A DNA stretch of 64,000 nt from Alopecurus myosuroides (Eukaryota; Streptophyta; Magnoliopsida; Poales; Poaceae). The position numbers were made by a program, and so were the translations under genes. Every line of letters begins with the position of its first letter. Position 1 is the stretch's first letter. The notes beneath the pieces are model-generated. The model made no database searches. It was not told the DNA's origin and saw nothing but the letters and a program-made list of their open reading frames with translations. Shown piece after piece: positions 23,301-35,028 of the stretch. Where the stretch lies: NCBI GenBank assembly GCA_028641055.1, contig CM054057.1, forward strand, positions 324,452,941 to 324,516,940, in the 5' to 3' direction.

Positions 23301-25920
23301 GGATTTTTTTTGTCAGTGTTCGTTTCACTGTCTTCTTTCTCAGCTTCTGGCTTTTGCTTGGAGAATTTCCTCTTGGAGTTCTTCCCTTTGTTTTCGGATC
23401 CTGCACTGCCTTTCATATGCTTGTTCAACCGGCATTGTGCGTTAGTATGGGTGGGTTTCCCAAATTGCGAGTGGTGGACACGGTTTTCCGACTTTATTTT
23501 TTCCCACTCTTCTTTGGTGTAATTTATCGGCTCTGTGCTTCGTCCTTTCCACTTGTTCCCATTTTCTCTTCCAAAGGCTATGTTAACTTCTTTGGGCTTT
23601 TGCGTTGCTTCGGGAGTTGCTTTTTTCTCAGTGCGAGGGGTCTTTTTGGCTTGGATCAAAGTGTCGATATTGCCGCCTCTCGCTCTGTTGTCGTCTTCGG
23701 CCGCTGCATGCTCATTGGCGGTTGTAAGCATAGATCCGGGATCTTTGTGCTTTTTGGAACCGATCATGAACGGTACGAGTCCGGGTTTTAAGCCATTGAC
23801 GAAAGCATGCATTGCTTGAACGTCAGTTACTCCCGAGCAACTATTCTTCATTGCCGTCCATCTTGAGATGAAATCCACGTATGGTTCATCCTCAAACTGG
23901 GTGCAGCGGTTTAGCTGGTTGATGCTGTTTGGGCGCTTGTAAGTTCCCCGGAAATGCTGAGTAAATACTCTAGCCATATCATCAAAGCTATCAACAGTCC
24001 TTGATGGTAATCCATTGATCCAATCTCTGGCTCCATCGAGTAACATTAGGGGGAGGAATTTTACTGCCTCCAGGTCTGTCCCATTGTTGATCTGAACGAC
24101 TGTATAGTAGTCTGAGATCCAGGTATCCAGGTTTATACTACCGGTGTACTTTTGGTATGTTGGACCAACTTTGGCAAAGGCAGAATGCAGAGTTATTCTT
24201 CGGATCCTATCCGTCAAACACTTGGGTCCAAAGTATAAATCGTCTCTTTCTGCTCTGTCTATGTGTGCGGAGTATCTGCCGGCTGAATGGACAGAAGGGG
24301 ATCTACTCCTTTCTTTTCCATTGTGGCGCGGACGCGCTTTTCCGGGATTGTCTCTGTTTATTCCATGATCGTGCCCTTTGGGATAAGGTGGAGTTCTACT
24401 CCTGTATCTTTCCTTATTCCTGGGGGGCGTCCGGGATCTCTCACGCCTGTGAGGCATATCCTGTCTTCCAGCATTTTCTGCAGGGCATCTCGGAGGCGGC
24501 ATTGATTTTCCGTCCTTCCGATTTTTCTCTTCCCGATCACGGGGATTATTTCCATCTTTCGGGAGATGGGATCCGGTTCTGGACGCTTCGTCCCTATTGT
24601 CGGGTTTTTTCTTGTCCTTTCTTGGATCTGATTTCTTCTCTTTCGAATTGTTTGAATCTCCAGGTTCTTCAGGTCCAGGTGCTCCAGCGGCGCATGTAGC
24701 TGTCATGCATAGGTCGGAATCTTCATGTAATTTCGCTGATCGCTCTTGCGCTCGTTGTTGCTGTTCCAACGCTTTTCCTAGGAAAGCATACACCCCTTGA
24801 AGTTTTTCGCCATTGGAGTACATATCATTGTTGAGGATGGCGAATGCCGCTTCCGCGTTTTCTGCTGCGGTTTTGTATATTGGCTCGCCTCTGGCATCTT
24901 TGCCGTTTACCTGCTTTTGCCAAGATGGGTTGTGGAACCTTTCTTTTGGCGGCAGTACTTCCGGTTTTGCGATTCCGGGTAACCGCGTAGGTTTAATGCC
25001 AGATCTATTCTTTCTCTCGTATTCCTCGATTTCTTCCCGCATGAGCTTGATGTCAGCCTAGGTTTTTTGGAGGTGTTCTCGAGTTCGAAATAGATGTTGT
25101 TGTTGCCTTTGGAGAGCTTGCCTCCGGGCTTCCAGCACTTCAGGGGGCTCGTGTGGTCCCACTGGTGTTTGGAGTAATTCCTGTTCGTCATGTTCTGTCA
25201 TTGGTGGAACAAGGATTTCCTTTGTTTTCTTCTTCGCAGGTTTTACTCCCCTTGCGTCTCCTACTTCCGGGCTTTCATTGGCTGGATCAGCCGATTTCTT
25301 CTTCCGGAGCTTATACTAGAGCTTTTTAGCATCTTTGTGTTTCTTCTTGGAAGAGGGAGGTTTCCTGCAGGGTTCTTCCTCTGTTAATTCCATGACGTTG
25401 GGGAATTTTGGAGAGGTTTCTCCTTCTTCTCTCTCTTCCTCTGGCGAAGGCGTTCTAGGGCTTTCCTGACTGTCGGCATCCGTGTTTTCAGCCGGTTTTG
25501 CCATCAGTACTTCGTGGAATCCCTCTTGGAAGGATTTGACCTTTCTTTCGAAAGTGTCTTCGTCTTCGTCTTCTGTATCGAAGTGAGCCGACCCGGGTTC
25601 CGACTCTAATCTCGCCTCGATGGCGGCTAATACAGAGTCAGCTTCCGAGTCCGTCGTGAAGTCGACGGATGTCGGATCTTCTACCTCTGTTGTGGGAGTA
25701 TTGTTTTCTGCCTCTTGCACGGGATTGCTTTCATCCGTGTTTTCGGCGATCTCGGACTGCACCATGCCGATAAAGTGCGATTTAGCAGTATATCGACGAT
25801 CTGAGAAAAATCTGGCATCATAGTCGTCTTCGACTGGGTATAGGGCGGGTGGGATAAATTTGCTCCCACCATAGAATCCCATTGCTTCTGCAGTTAATCC
25901 GATAAAGATGTTTGCAGATC
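23301..25920 (-). pseudogene. Element D gag, main part (broken)
   Basis: Structural Gag protein. From the N-terminal side: an acidic, low-complexity region (25319-25920), an in-frame TAG (25316-25318), a short Lys-rich and Gln-rich linker, a second TAG (25058-25060), then 25042-23301 with an Arg/Ser/Pro-rich stretch. The conserved retrotransposon Gag core follows (about 23830-24230, with WISDYYTVVQ and RDWINGLPS). Near the end a His/Cys cluster (HHSQFGKPTHTNAQC) looks like a degraded zinc knuckle with its first Cys replaced by His. The first 50 or so codons lie beyond insertion C at 39236-39388, and the frame is continuous across that target site. Confidence 0.85.
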
Positions 25921-26388
25921 TGTAACATCCCAAGTATGAAATCTCCCCCTAGAATGTTTTGTTTCTTGTTTTATTATTGCCTTGCATCATGTCATCATAT
26001 GCATTTGATTTTGTTTGCATTGTTTTGCATTTGATTTCAATTGTTTCCATTTGTTTTCTTATGAATTCCAAATAAAAATTCAATTAATTGTCATACTTGT
26101 TATGTTACAATGTGTCAACTAAAAACTACAAAACAAACCAACAATTGTTTCCACCAAAATTGTTATCAAAAACTTAAATTGGCTTAACATTCAATTATTT
26201 CTTTTTGATACCAAAAATTGCTCAAAATCATTTAATTTCCAAAACAATAACATCAATCAAAATTATTTTGGAAAACAATGTTTTTTTTAAGGTGTTGTTA
26301 CAAAACAGAGCAATATAAAATTTATTCCAAAATTTTTGCTAACCCTAGAACCATTTTGTTTCTCTCTTTTCCCAAATCTGAAAAAAAA

Positions 26389-26396
26389 TATAAATA
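26389..26396 (+). promoter_or_regulatory. Candidate TATA box of element C LTR
   Basis: TATAAATA about 470 bp into the LTR and just upstream of the GC-rich leader, where U3 should end. It is also present in the 3' LTR near 35499. Transcription would then start near 26420. Inferred from sequence only. Confidence 0.45.
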
Positions 26397-27180
26397 ACAG
26401 AGATATTAAAGAGAAAAGGAGAGGGGGGCAAAGGGGCATTCAGCCCAATTGGGCTAGCCCAACTGTCCCTGGCCCATACCCCCCACGTCTGTGTCTTCTA
26501 GCTCCGTACTGTACGAACACCATCAATGGCATCCACGTTGCAGGTTCAGAGAGAAGAACGGTCGATCCCGAGCATCCCCTGGCCTTAAGACCTCGAGCAA
26601 CCCCTCCCTCCTAACCCTAATTTCTCTCTTCCTCCCTCGCGCCGCAGCTTCCTCCTCTCTTTTCTCCCTTCCTCTCTTTCTCTGTATCCCCACCGAGAGC
26701 TCCTCACCGCCTCCTTCTCCGGCGAGGCGCCGCCGCCATGGTGCCCGCCCGGCCGCGCTAGGGCCGGGAACGGAACCGGCGCAGCGCCCTCTTCCTCGCC
26801 ATCCCATCGGCTCCCGCCGACGACCGTCGGAGCTCCGCCGCCATCCGGTTTTCGCCGCCAGCCGCACGTCGACCACCACCGGTCGACCTCCCCTTCGTTC
26901 GCCTCTGTAAGCCGCCTCGCCTCCTCTCCCTTTTTCCCACGAGCCCGCACGGCAGCCGCCGGCCGCCCGCGCCCGCCGGCAGCCGCACTCGCCGGCCACC
27001 GCGGCAGCCCACCGCGGGCAGAGGCCACCGATCGCAAGGCCGGCCGCCCCTGCTCTGTTCCCTCGCGAACTGTCCCTGACGCTCGGTACCTGCACGAACT
27101 GAAAAAATTCAGTTAACAGGCTTACCTGACGGGAACATGTTAACCACACACCTACTCTGAACCTTTCACGAAACTGAATC

Positions 27181-27237
27181 CAGCCCAACTGGCCACACGC
27201 ACTCTCGCTCGCCCCATAGGTCGCGGGATCAAATCCC
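27181..27237 (+). promoter_or_regulatory. tRNA-like module in element C LTR
   Basis: CAGCCCAACTGG (27181-27192) followed by GCGGGATCAAATCCC (27223-27237) parallels the A-box/B-box pairs in A and B, at the same place after the GC-rich leader. The B box deviates from GGTTCGANTCC, so Pol III activity is less likely here. Confidence 0.4.
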
Positions 27238-30124
27238 AGGGGAGGCATTTGCCTCCCCACTTTTTTCCTTCTGAGCGCCCCGCGTGAGGCCCACTGTCAG
27301 TGGCCCTGCAGGCCACCTAGGCGCCACGCAGGCCCCGGCCCACTGTCAGCGGCTGGGGCTGGTCGCTGCACGGTGCACCTAGCTTTTATTCGGCCTTTTC
27401 TTTAATTTAAGTCCAATTAATTTTCAGAATAGTCCCTAAACTAAAAACCCACATAACTTTTATTTCACAAACCCAAATAATAAAAATAAAATATGTGCAC
27501 TGCTCTAAATTAAATTGTCTATCTATCTATAGCATTTGTTTTCTGTTTTGAGTTTTCAAAATGCAATTCAAATTTGAATTCAAATAATTCACTTGCAATT
27601 TGCTAACATCCATAACTAATTCATTATTAATCCAAATCATGCAAATAAAATATGTTTTTCATACCATTTTGAATATCCTATTCAAATATAAAATTTGTTT
27701 TCTGGTTTGAACAATTTAAATTGCTTAAACAATTTAAATCTTGTTTAATTCAATTAAAAATTGTTTAATATTGTTTAATTCATAATTAAATAATCCTAAG
27801 TCCAATTTCAAATTGTGAAACATGTAATCCAACTAAAATTTGATAACCTTTTCAAATATAAAATTTGTAAATTGTTTTGCACACTTTAACTTGATGAAAA
27901 CAACATTTAATTGTGTGACATGTTTAAGTAACCACAAATTTCCAAAACTAATAAATGTTTTCTTAACTTGTTATCTATCATTTCTTTTGCACCTATTATT
28001 GTTATTTGTTGTTATCTTGTTATCATCATCATGCATGCATCATGCTAAAAAAAACTCTCACCTAATAATTAATGGTAAATCATTTGTTCCACTTATTTTC
28101 AATGGATCCTTCCATGTGCAACCCTTGCACATGGGTCCATTTAAATTGTTCTACCTTGTCAACTAGTTACTTTGATGCAACTATTAAACTTGTCATGCAT
28201 CATATTTGATTGTGCACTATGCCATGTATTGATTGTTCGTCTCTTTCGATTGTGTGTTTGGTTCTTCTCGCTTTAGACGACGACGTTGAGACCGAAGAGA
28301 CGTACGGTACCCCTTCTAAGGATTTTGCTCAGTACCAGGCTACTGGGTTTGCAGGCAAGTTATCACTCACATGAATCATCGAGTTCTCTTCCACACTTGT
28401 TGTCGATACTATCCTTTTGTCTATTTCTGCTAGCCCTATGAATCGATGCTTGTTCTCCGAACCCATCACATGATACCTTGAGCCCTGATATTGCCTCACC
28501 TCCATACCTACAGCCTTTGTTTGAGCCTGTTCTTATCTAGCATGCTTAGGTTGCTTTTGCTCGAGCTCGTTGTCGGTTACTTCTTTTACTATCGTACTCT
28601 ATTATTATCGTATCGGGGGCTCGAATGTTAATCAATCAATCCTGTTAATGCTGCTATTAATAATAATTTGATGATAAGGCACCGGCGGGAGGCCCTAAGA
28701 GGTTTTGAGGCCCGCTAGTGTCGACCCTAATAGGAAAAGGGTCTTGTCTACTGATCCATGATGAGCGTGCTCACCGCATCCGGGTGGTGGTATGGAACCC
28801 CCCTCGGCTTGACCTGATCCGCAGTTTGTCCGAAGAGCCACACTTAGTTCGGGTGTTCCATTTGCTCATTGCATTTTGGGAGGCGCCCCCATGGTTACTG
28901 GTTACTGTTGACACATATAGGGCGAGGCCTGTGGTGCCGGGGGGTGTGGTTTTCACCCTTGCGCTTAGGTTAGGCGGACTGGCCGGGACCTTATAGCTCC
29001 GTGGCTCCTAGGATGGATTGTAGAGATGGTTTGGGTCGTGTCAAGTCCACCTAAGTTTTAGTTGGTGGCTTGAGTGTGTACGGGTACTGGAGCACACCCT
29101 GCAGGGATAAATCTTCTCGAGAAGCCGTGTTTTCCGCGGTTATGGATTACTTGGTGAAAGTACTGGCTAACAAGTACTCAGGACAACTTAAACATAATGA
29201 TCAACCATGTATCACCCAATGCTAAATAACTTGACTAGTAATAGGTTATTCACACAATAACTTGACTCATCTTTATTACAACGGTGTGAGTTATCCTCGG
29301 ATTGCTTCTTCGGATAAGGGGCGAGATCCAGGATGGGTTTGTTTGAAGTTATCTGTCAGTTGGTTACAATCCTCGATCTTATCTTCTTCTGTTAGCCGGA
29401 ACTTGTAGTATTTTCTGTAGTTGGTTAGAGCAGCCCGCTGCAGCTTTTATACCACCTATCTCTTCCGTTGATCCCAAGCATCAATGCTTGTGTTGACGGG
29501 TAACTCTTTGATGAAGTGTGAGTCTTGCTTGCCAGTACTTGGATGTACTGACCCCGTTGGGGCTGTGGTTTACGCAGACTACGACTACGGCTACGATGAT
29601 CACCAGGATGGCTACTTCGTGGAGTTCGACGAGGCTGCCGACGAGTAGATAGCGGACCCGGGCAGGATCCGACGACTTCGTGGATGGGCTCCGTTTTCTT
29701 TTCATTGCCGGCCTCTTAGGCCTATTTGGATTTGTCTGTACTCAGACCTGTTGAATGCTTCCGCTGCTATGTAATGATGCTATGTTGGGACATGTGTCCT
29801 CTGTATGAGTGTCTTTGCTATCTCTGCCTTAGTGAAGGCTGTTTGCAAACTTATTTCATTCTTTTGTGTCTTAGAGACATTCTGTGATTTCCTTTTGTTC
29901 AAAGCTGTTGACGTACAGTGCGTGCTTGTTACGAAGTACGTCGGCAGTAGTGCCTTAGGTTCCTAGCGGATAGTTTACTTCGACGGTGGAAGCAGGGCTT
30001 GTGTTGTCGCGCATAAGCGCAGGCCTACCAGGAAGCTGGGACGTGGGAGCAGGTATGCCCCATAATCCAAGCACCTGCTATCCAGTTCGTGCGATGAGTA
30101 TCCTCTAGAAACCAGGGTGCGACA

Positions 30125-30608
30125 AATGGTATCAGAGCCTGTCTGCCTGTAGGATCCCTTTTACTGGTCGCAGTTGAGTCTAGAAACTATTTTGTAGCTA
30201 TATAGGAAAAATGAAACGTGAGAGTAGGAATTCTGCCATTTTATTTCTTTCCCCACCCACCCTCCCTTTTCTGGTAAGGAAGTGCAACGTTGTTTTCTCT
30301 TCTCATCTAAACTTTCAAGTTAGGATTTCACGTGTTCTGGGTTCTTCCGTAGTACCTTAGGAGTTTTGGTCGCGAGTTTCCCGATGTTGCTTCAATGTCA
30401 TGTTTCTCTCAAGAACCTTTCGTCCATTGATGTATCCATTCCTAGCTATGTTTAGTTATCCTGTCGTACTCAAACCATTTATGGTGAACGTTGAGGGTAG
30501 TATATGTTTGATCCATGCTACCTTCTTATCGTCTGAAGTAATTCTTTTAAGCACTTATATTGGATTTTGTTATCCGGTTAGTGTGTTAACCTTGGTATCC
30601 TCTTCAGG
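30125..30608 (+). other. Element C leader: primer site and splice acceptor-like site before gag
   Basis: TGGTATCAGAGCC (30127-30139) is complementary to the 3' end of initiator tRNA-Met and lies two bases from the LTR. The leader is non-coding. It ends in a pyrimidine-rich stretch and TCTTCAG (30601-30607) one base before the gag ATG, a good 3' splice site. It would pair naturally with the GCAAGT site at 28355 in the LTR. Splicing is inferred. Confidence 0.7.
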
Positions 30609-33600
30609 ATGGAAAGTGGTGACGAAGAACCCACACTGCCACCTGAGATGGGGAAAGTGCTGTCTCAGATGACACAAGTTATAAGGCAGATGCAGCAGAA
30701 CCAAGACCTTGGGAGTAATGGCAACACCCGGGTGTCTATTCGGGAGTTCCTTGAGCTCAACCCGCGCACGTTTGATAACTCCTCCGAGCCATTGGATGCT
30801 GATGACTGGCTCCGTGAAATGAACCGTACTCTTATGGTAGCTCATGTGGCTGACGAGGACCGTGTTCCTTACGTGACCTACCTTCTCCGTGGACAATCTA
30901 TGTCTTGGTGGGAGAATTTCCAAGAAATGAGAGGTTCTAGTGTGGCAATCACATGGGAGGATTTCAAGCAAGCCTTCGTGCGCCATCACATTCCCGATGG
31001 GCTCATGGAGAAAATGCGTGAGGAATTCTATTCTTTCACACAAGGCAATCTGGACGTTCTCGAATACCAAAGAGAGTTCAATCGTCTGGCTCGCTACGCC
31101 GGAGATGAAGTCTCCACGGAAGCGAGAAAGATGGCAAAGTTCCGCAGGGGTCTCAACCCGGAACTCAAGTATGCTCTCACCAACGTCAAGGCCAAGAATT
31201 TTGAGGACCTCGTCAACATCGCTCTAAATGAAGAGCATGGGCGCAAGTTGGTTGAGGAATCTCGCAAGCACTCTCGTCAACAGGCTAATCTCTCGAAAGC
31301 TATCATGCCTCCACAAAAACGAAGAGTTTGGGTTCCATATACCACTACAACACCGCCCATCTGCTTGCCAAGCCCGGCAGGAATTCTTCCCCGCCCTCCC
31401 ACCCCAGTGGTATCTTCAGGAGGTGCTCCATCTCAGCCAGGTCCAACAGCTCCTCGTTCTGCTGTTACATGCTACAAGTGTGGACAGCCGGGCCACTATT
31501 CCGATAAGTGTCCGCAAAGGCACCTCTTTCCACCTCCACCTCGCCACAGGTCGACCCCGACAAGAATACGTGGTCCTCCGTTGGGCAGCTACAACAACAA
31601 CGAGCTTGGCGTGAGAACCGTTAAGGTGAACCATGTCAAGGCCCAGGGAGCAGAAGAATCTCCAGAGGTTGTAATGGGCACACTTCTTGTGGACTCGTTT
31701 CGTGCTAAAGTCTTGTTCGATTCTGGTGCTTCACACTCTTTCATCTCTCAATGCTTTGCAAACAACATTGGAATCAACTTCGAACAGTTGTCTGTCCCTC
31801 TCCTGGTGAAATCACCGGGATCTAGCTGGCAAAGCAATAAAGTTAGCCAGAACATCGAGATCACAATTGGAAACCTTCCATTCCAGGCATCTCTGATAGC
31901 TCTCCACTCTTCAGATATTGATGTCATTCTGGGGATGGATTGGTTGGTAGCCAACAAAGCAGTCATTGATTGTCCTGCTAAGTCTGTCAAAATCACACAC
32001 CCTTCTGGCCAGATAGTCTACTTCCATGCCGAAAATCCAGTTGCTCAACTCTACACTCTCAATGCAAATCCTCTACCATCTATTGAAACTATTCCGGTGG
32101 TTTGTGAATTCCCTGATGTCTTTCCAGAGGAATTGCCAGGAATGCCTCCTGACAGAGCTGTTGAGTTCGTCATCGAACTTGAACCAGGCACTGCTCCAAT
32201 CTCTAAGCATCCATACAAGATAGCTCCTCCTGAACTGAAGTTGTTGAAGGAGCAAATCGATATGTACATGGAGAAAGGCTACATTCAACCTAGTTCCTCG
32301 GCTTGGGGATGCCCAACTCTGTTCGTTGCGAAGAAGGATCAAACAAAGAGACTCGTGGTTGACTATCGTCCTCTCAACGAGAAAACAATCAAAAACAAAT
32401 ATCCAATTCCTCGTATCGATGATCTTTTTGATCAACTTGCTGGAGCCTCAATATTCTCAAAGTTGGATTTGAGAATGGGTTACCATCAAATAAAGATCAG
32501 AAAGGAAGATATTCCAAAAACAGCCTTCACCACTCGCTACGGTCTATATGAATACACCGTCATGTCCTTTGGTCTCACCAATGCACCGGCGACATTCTCT
32601 AGACTCATGAATTCTGTCTTCCATGAATACCTCGACAAGTTCGTTGTGGTATATCTTGATGATATTCTGGTCTACTCAAAATCCGAGGAAGAGCATGAAG
32701 AACACCTTCGTCTCACTCTCATGAAACTTCGCGAGCATCGTCTTTATGCCAAGTTCTCCAAATGTGAGTTCTGGATTCCAGAAGTTGCTTATCTTGGTCA
32801 TGTCATCTCTGCCAAGGGCATAGCCATTGATCCTGAAAAGGTTAAGGCAATTGTTGATTGGAAACCCCCTAAGACGGTGAAGCAAGTCAGAAGTTTCCTT
32901 GGCTTGGCTAGCTATTGCCGTCGTTTCGTTGAAAACTTCTCAAAGATTGCAAAACCTCTCACTGATCTCACCAAGAAGGACAAGAAGTTCGTTTGGTCTC
33001 CACAGTGTGAGGAAAGTTTCAATCTACTCAAAACCAAACTCACCTCTACACCTGTTCTAGTTGGTCCAGATACCACCAAACCTTTCCAGATATTCTGTGA
33101 TGCTTCTCTCCAAGGCCTAGGTGCAGTTCTTATGCAAGAACGTCAAGTTGTCGCCTATGCTTCACGTCAGTTGAACCCACATGAGCAAAACTATCCCACT
33201 CATGATCTTGAACTTGCAGCAGTTGTGTTTGCCCTCAAGAAATGGAGGCAATACTTGTTGGGTAATCGCACTGAAATCTTTTCCGATCATAAGAGTCTGA
33301 AATACATCTTCACTCAACCAGATCTAAACCTCAGGCAAAGGAGATGGATTGAAAAGATCAAAGACTTCGATCTCACCATTTCTTACACTCCAGGCAAGGC
33401 TAATGTTATGGCCGATGCTCTCAGTCGCAAGTCGTATTGCAATAATCTCATGATCATGGAAAGCCAACCTCCTCTTCATGAAGAATTCCAGAAGCTGAAC
33501 CTTGGTCTTGTTCCTCAAGGCTATCTTGCTAGCTTGACAGCCACTCCAACTCTTGAGGATAAGATTCGTTCTGAACAGTTTCGTGATGCTGAGATCAAGA

Positions 33601-34991
33601 AGATCGCAAATAGCATCAAAGCAGGCAATGTGAAGTATCAGTGCTTCTCAATTGATGACAAAGGAGCTGTGTTCTTTGAAGGACGCATTGCAGTTCCTCA
33701 GATTCAAAGTCTCAAAGATATCATCCTCAAGGAGGCTCATGAAACTCCTCTCTCTATCCACCCTGGAAGTACAAAGATGTACCAGGATCTCAAGACTATG
33801 TATTGGTGGTCTGGCATGAAACGTGAAATTGCTCAATACGTTTCTGAATGCGACGTGTGTCAACGTGTTAAGGCAGTCCATCAGAAAACAGCCGGTCTTC
33901 TCCAACCTCTCAAAATCCCCGAGTGGAAGTGGGACATGATTGAAATGGACTTCGTTACTGGATTTCCAAAGTCCAAGAAGGGCAACGATGCAATCTTCGT
34001 TGTTATTGATCGTCTCACTAAGGTTGCTCACTTCTTCGCTGTAAAGGAAACTATCTCAGCTAGCCAGTTAGCAGAGCTCTACACAGCAAAGATTGTTCCT
34101 CTTCATGGTGTTCCATTGGAAATTAGCTCAGACCGTGGAAGCATATTCACTTCTCATTTCTGGAAGAGTTTCCAAGATGCATTGGGCACTAAACTCCTGT
34201 TCAGCACAGCTTACCACCCTCAGTCTCAAGGGCAAGTCGAAAGAGTCAATCAGATTCTTGAGGATATGCTTAGGGCATGTGGTCTCTCCTTTGGCATGAA
34301 ATGGGAGGATTGTCTTCCATATGCTGAATTCTCCTACAACAACAGCTACCAGGCAAGCCTAGGCATGGCACCATTTGAGGCATTGTATGGCCGCAGATGC
34401 AGGAGTCCAATCAATTGGTCTGGAGTTGGTGAACGTTCACTCTTAGGCCCTGACATTGTTAAGGAAGCCGAGGAGAAAGTTCGCATCATTCGTGACAATC
34501 TCAAGATTGCTCAGTCTCGTCAGAAAAGCTACTATGACAGCAAGCACAGGGATATGATCTATGCACCTGGTGACAAAGCATATCTCCGTGTAACTCCCCT
34601 CAGAGGCACTCATCGTTTTGGTGTCAAAGGAAAGCTAGCACCGAGATACATTGGTCCGTTCAACATTCTCTCAAGGCGTGCGGAAAATGCCTATCGTCTT
34701 GAACTTCCAGAAAAACTATCCAAGGTGCACGATGTGTTTCACGTGTCACAGCTCAAGAAGTGCTTCAAAGATCCAGATCGTGCAGTTGATCATGATTCCA
34801 TTGAACTGCAAGAAGATCTATCTTATGAGGAGCACCCTGTTCGAATTCTCGATGAGACCGTTCGTAAGACTCGCAACAAGAGCACCAAGTTCTTGAAAGT
34901 GCAATGGTCGCATCATTCTGATAAAGAGGCAACATGGGAGACTGAAGAGGATCTTCGCAAGAAGTATCCGGACCTTTTCACTTCTCAGTAG
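30609..34991 (+). CDS. Element C Gag-Pol polyprotein with chromodomain
   Basis: One uninterrupted frame of 1460 codons encoding all functions for retrotransposition. Domains by approximate residue: Gag core 65-215; CCHC zinc knuckle [14 protein letters not shown] at 287-300; aspartic protease with [12 protein letters not shown] near 370; reverse transcriptase with VDYRPLN near 583 and YLDD near 681; RNase H with FCDAS near 828; integrase HHCC 1050-1095 and catalytic Asp1114, Asp1175 and Glu1211; chromodomain about 1407-1458, which in this group binds modified histone tails and steers integration. The start is the first ATG after a splice acceptor-like site and opens an acidic N-terminus. gag and pol share one frame, so no frameshift is needed. 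I see no missing catalytic residue and no stop, so it could be active. Confidence 0.96.
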   Translation: MESGDEEPTLPPEMGKVLSQMTQVIRQMQQNQDLGSNGNTRVSIREFLELNPRTFDNSSEPLDADDWLREMNRTLMVAHVADEDRVPYVTYLLRGQSMSWWENFQEMRGSSVAITWEDFKQAFVRHHIPDGLMEKMREEFYSFTQGNLDVLEYQREFNRLARYAGDEVSTEARKMAKFRRGLNPELKYALTNVKAKNFEDLVNIALNEEHGRKLVEESRKHSRQQANLSKAIMPPQKRRVWVPYTTTTPPICLPSPAGILPRPPTPVVSSGGAPSQPGPTAPRSAVTCYKCGQPGHYSDKCPQRHLFPPPPRHRSTPTRIRGPPLGSYNNNELGVRTVKVNHVKAQGAEESPEVVMGTLLVDSFRAKVLFDSGASHSFISQCFANNIGINFEQLSVPLLVKSPGSSWQSNKVSQNIEITIGNLPFQASLIALHSSDIDVILGMDWLVANKAVIDCPAKSVKITHPSGQIVYFHAENPVAQLYTLNANPLPSIETIPVVCEFPDVFPEELPGMPPDRAVEFVIELEPGTAPISKHPYKIAPPELKLLKEQIDMYMEKGYIQPSSSAWGCPTLFVAKKDQTKRLVVDYRPLNEKTIKNKYPIPRIDDLFDQLAGASIFSKLDLRMGYHQIKIRKEDIPKTAFTTRYGLYEYTVMSFGLTNAPATFSRLMNSVFHEYLDKFVVVYLDDILVYSKSEEEHEEHLRLTLMKLREHRLYAKFSKCEFWIPEVAYLGHVISAKGIAIDPEKVKAIVDWKPPKTVKQVRSFLGLASYCRRFVENFSKIAKPLTDLTKKDKKFVWSPQCEESFNLLKTKLTSTPVLVGPDTTKPFQIFCDASLQGLGAVLMQERQVVAYASRQLNPHEQNYPTHDLELAAVVFALKKWRQYLLGNRTEIFSDHKSLKYIFTQPDLNLRQRRWIEKIKDFDLTISYTPGKANVMADALSRKSYCNNLMIMESQPPLHEEFQKLNLGLVPQGYLASLTATPTLEDKIRSEQFRDAEIKKIANSIKAGNVKYQCFSIDDKGAVFFEGRIAVPQIQSLKDIILKEAHETPLSIHPGSTKMYQDLKTMYWWSGMKREIAQYVSECDVCQRVKAVHQKTAGLLQPLKIPEWKWDMIEMDFVTGFPKSKKGNDAIFVVIDRLTKVAHFFAVKETISASQLAELYTAKIVPLHGVPLEISSDRGSIFTSHFWKSFQDALGTKLLFSTAYHPQSQGQVERVNQILEDMLRACGLSFGMKWEDCLPYAEFSYNNSYQASLGMAPFEALYGRRCRSPINWSGVGERSLLGPDIVKEAEEKVRIIRDNLKIAQSRQKSYYDSKHRDMIYAPGDKAYLRVTPLRGTHRFGVKGKLAPRYIGPFNILSRRAENAYRLELPEKLSKVHDVFHVSQLKKCFKDPDRAVDHDSIELQEDLSYEEHPVRILDETVRKTRNKSTKFLKVQWSHHSDKEATWETEEDLRKKYPDLFTSQ

Positions 34992-35028
34992 GAATCTCGG
35001 GGCGCGATTCCTTCAAGGGGGGGCGTTT
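34991..35028 (+). promoter_or_regulatory. Element C 3' hairpin and polypurine tract
   Basis: Directly at the stop codon, GGAATC...GATTCC (34991-35011) forms a near-perfect stem around a GC-rich loop. A purine tract AAGGGGGGG (35015-35023) follows, five bases from the 3' LTR, and should prime plus-strand DNA. Hairpins of the same type lie at the equivalent place in A and B. Confidence 0.7.

Larger units (their letters stand above)
25921..30124 (+). repeat. Element C 5' LTR
   Basis: A/T-rich start, TATA-like box (26389), GC-rich leader (about 26440-27400) with an ATG in strong context at 26737 (ACG in the 3' copy), a tRNA-like module (27181-27237), a long A/T-rich part, the GCAAGT donor-like site (28355), the palindromic block (29113) and the end ...GCGACA. 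The 245-codon minus-strand ORF here (26523-27260) also occurs in the 3' LTR; it is a GC-rich artefact. Confidence 0.94.

Noticed and set aside
23285..23819. Plus-strand ORFs of 181 and 94 codons opposite D's gag
   Set aside because: They lie opposite conserved Gag coding sequence and encode Phe/Cys/Ser-rich shadows with no splice or promoter context.
26523..27260. 245-codon minus-strand ORF (and 246 codons at 35632-36372)
   Set aside because: It is one sequence present twice because it lies in C's two LTRs. It is Arg/Gly-rich from GC-rich leader DNA and has no recognisable domain.
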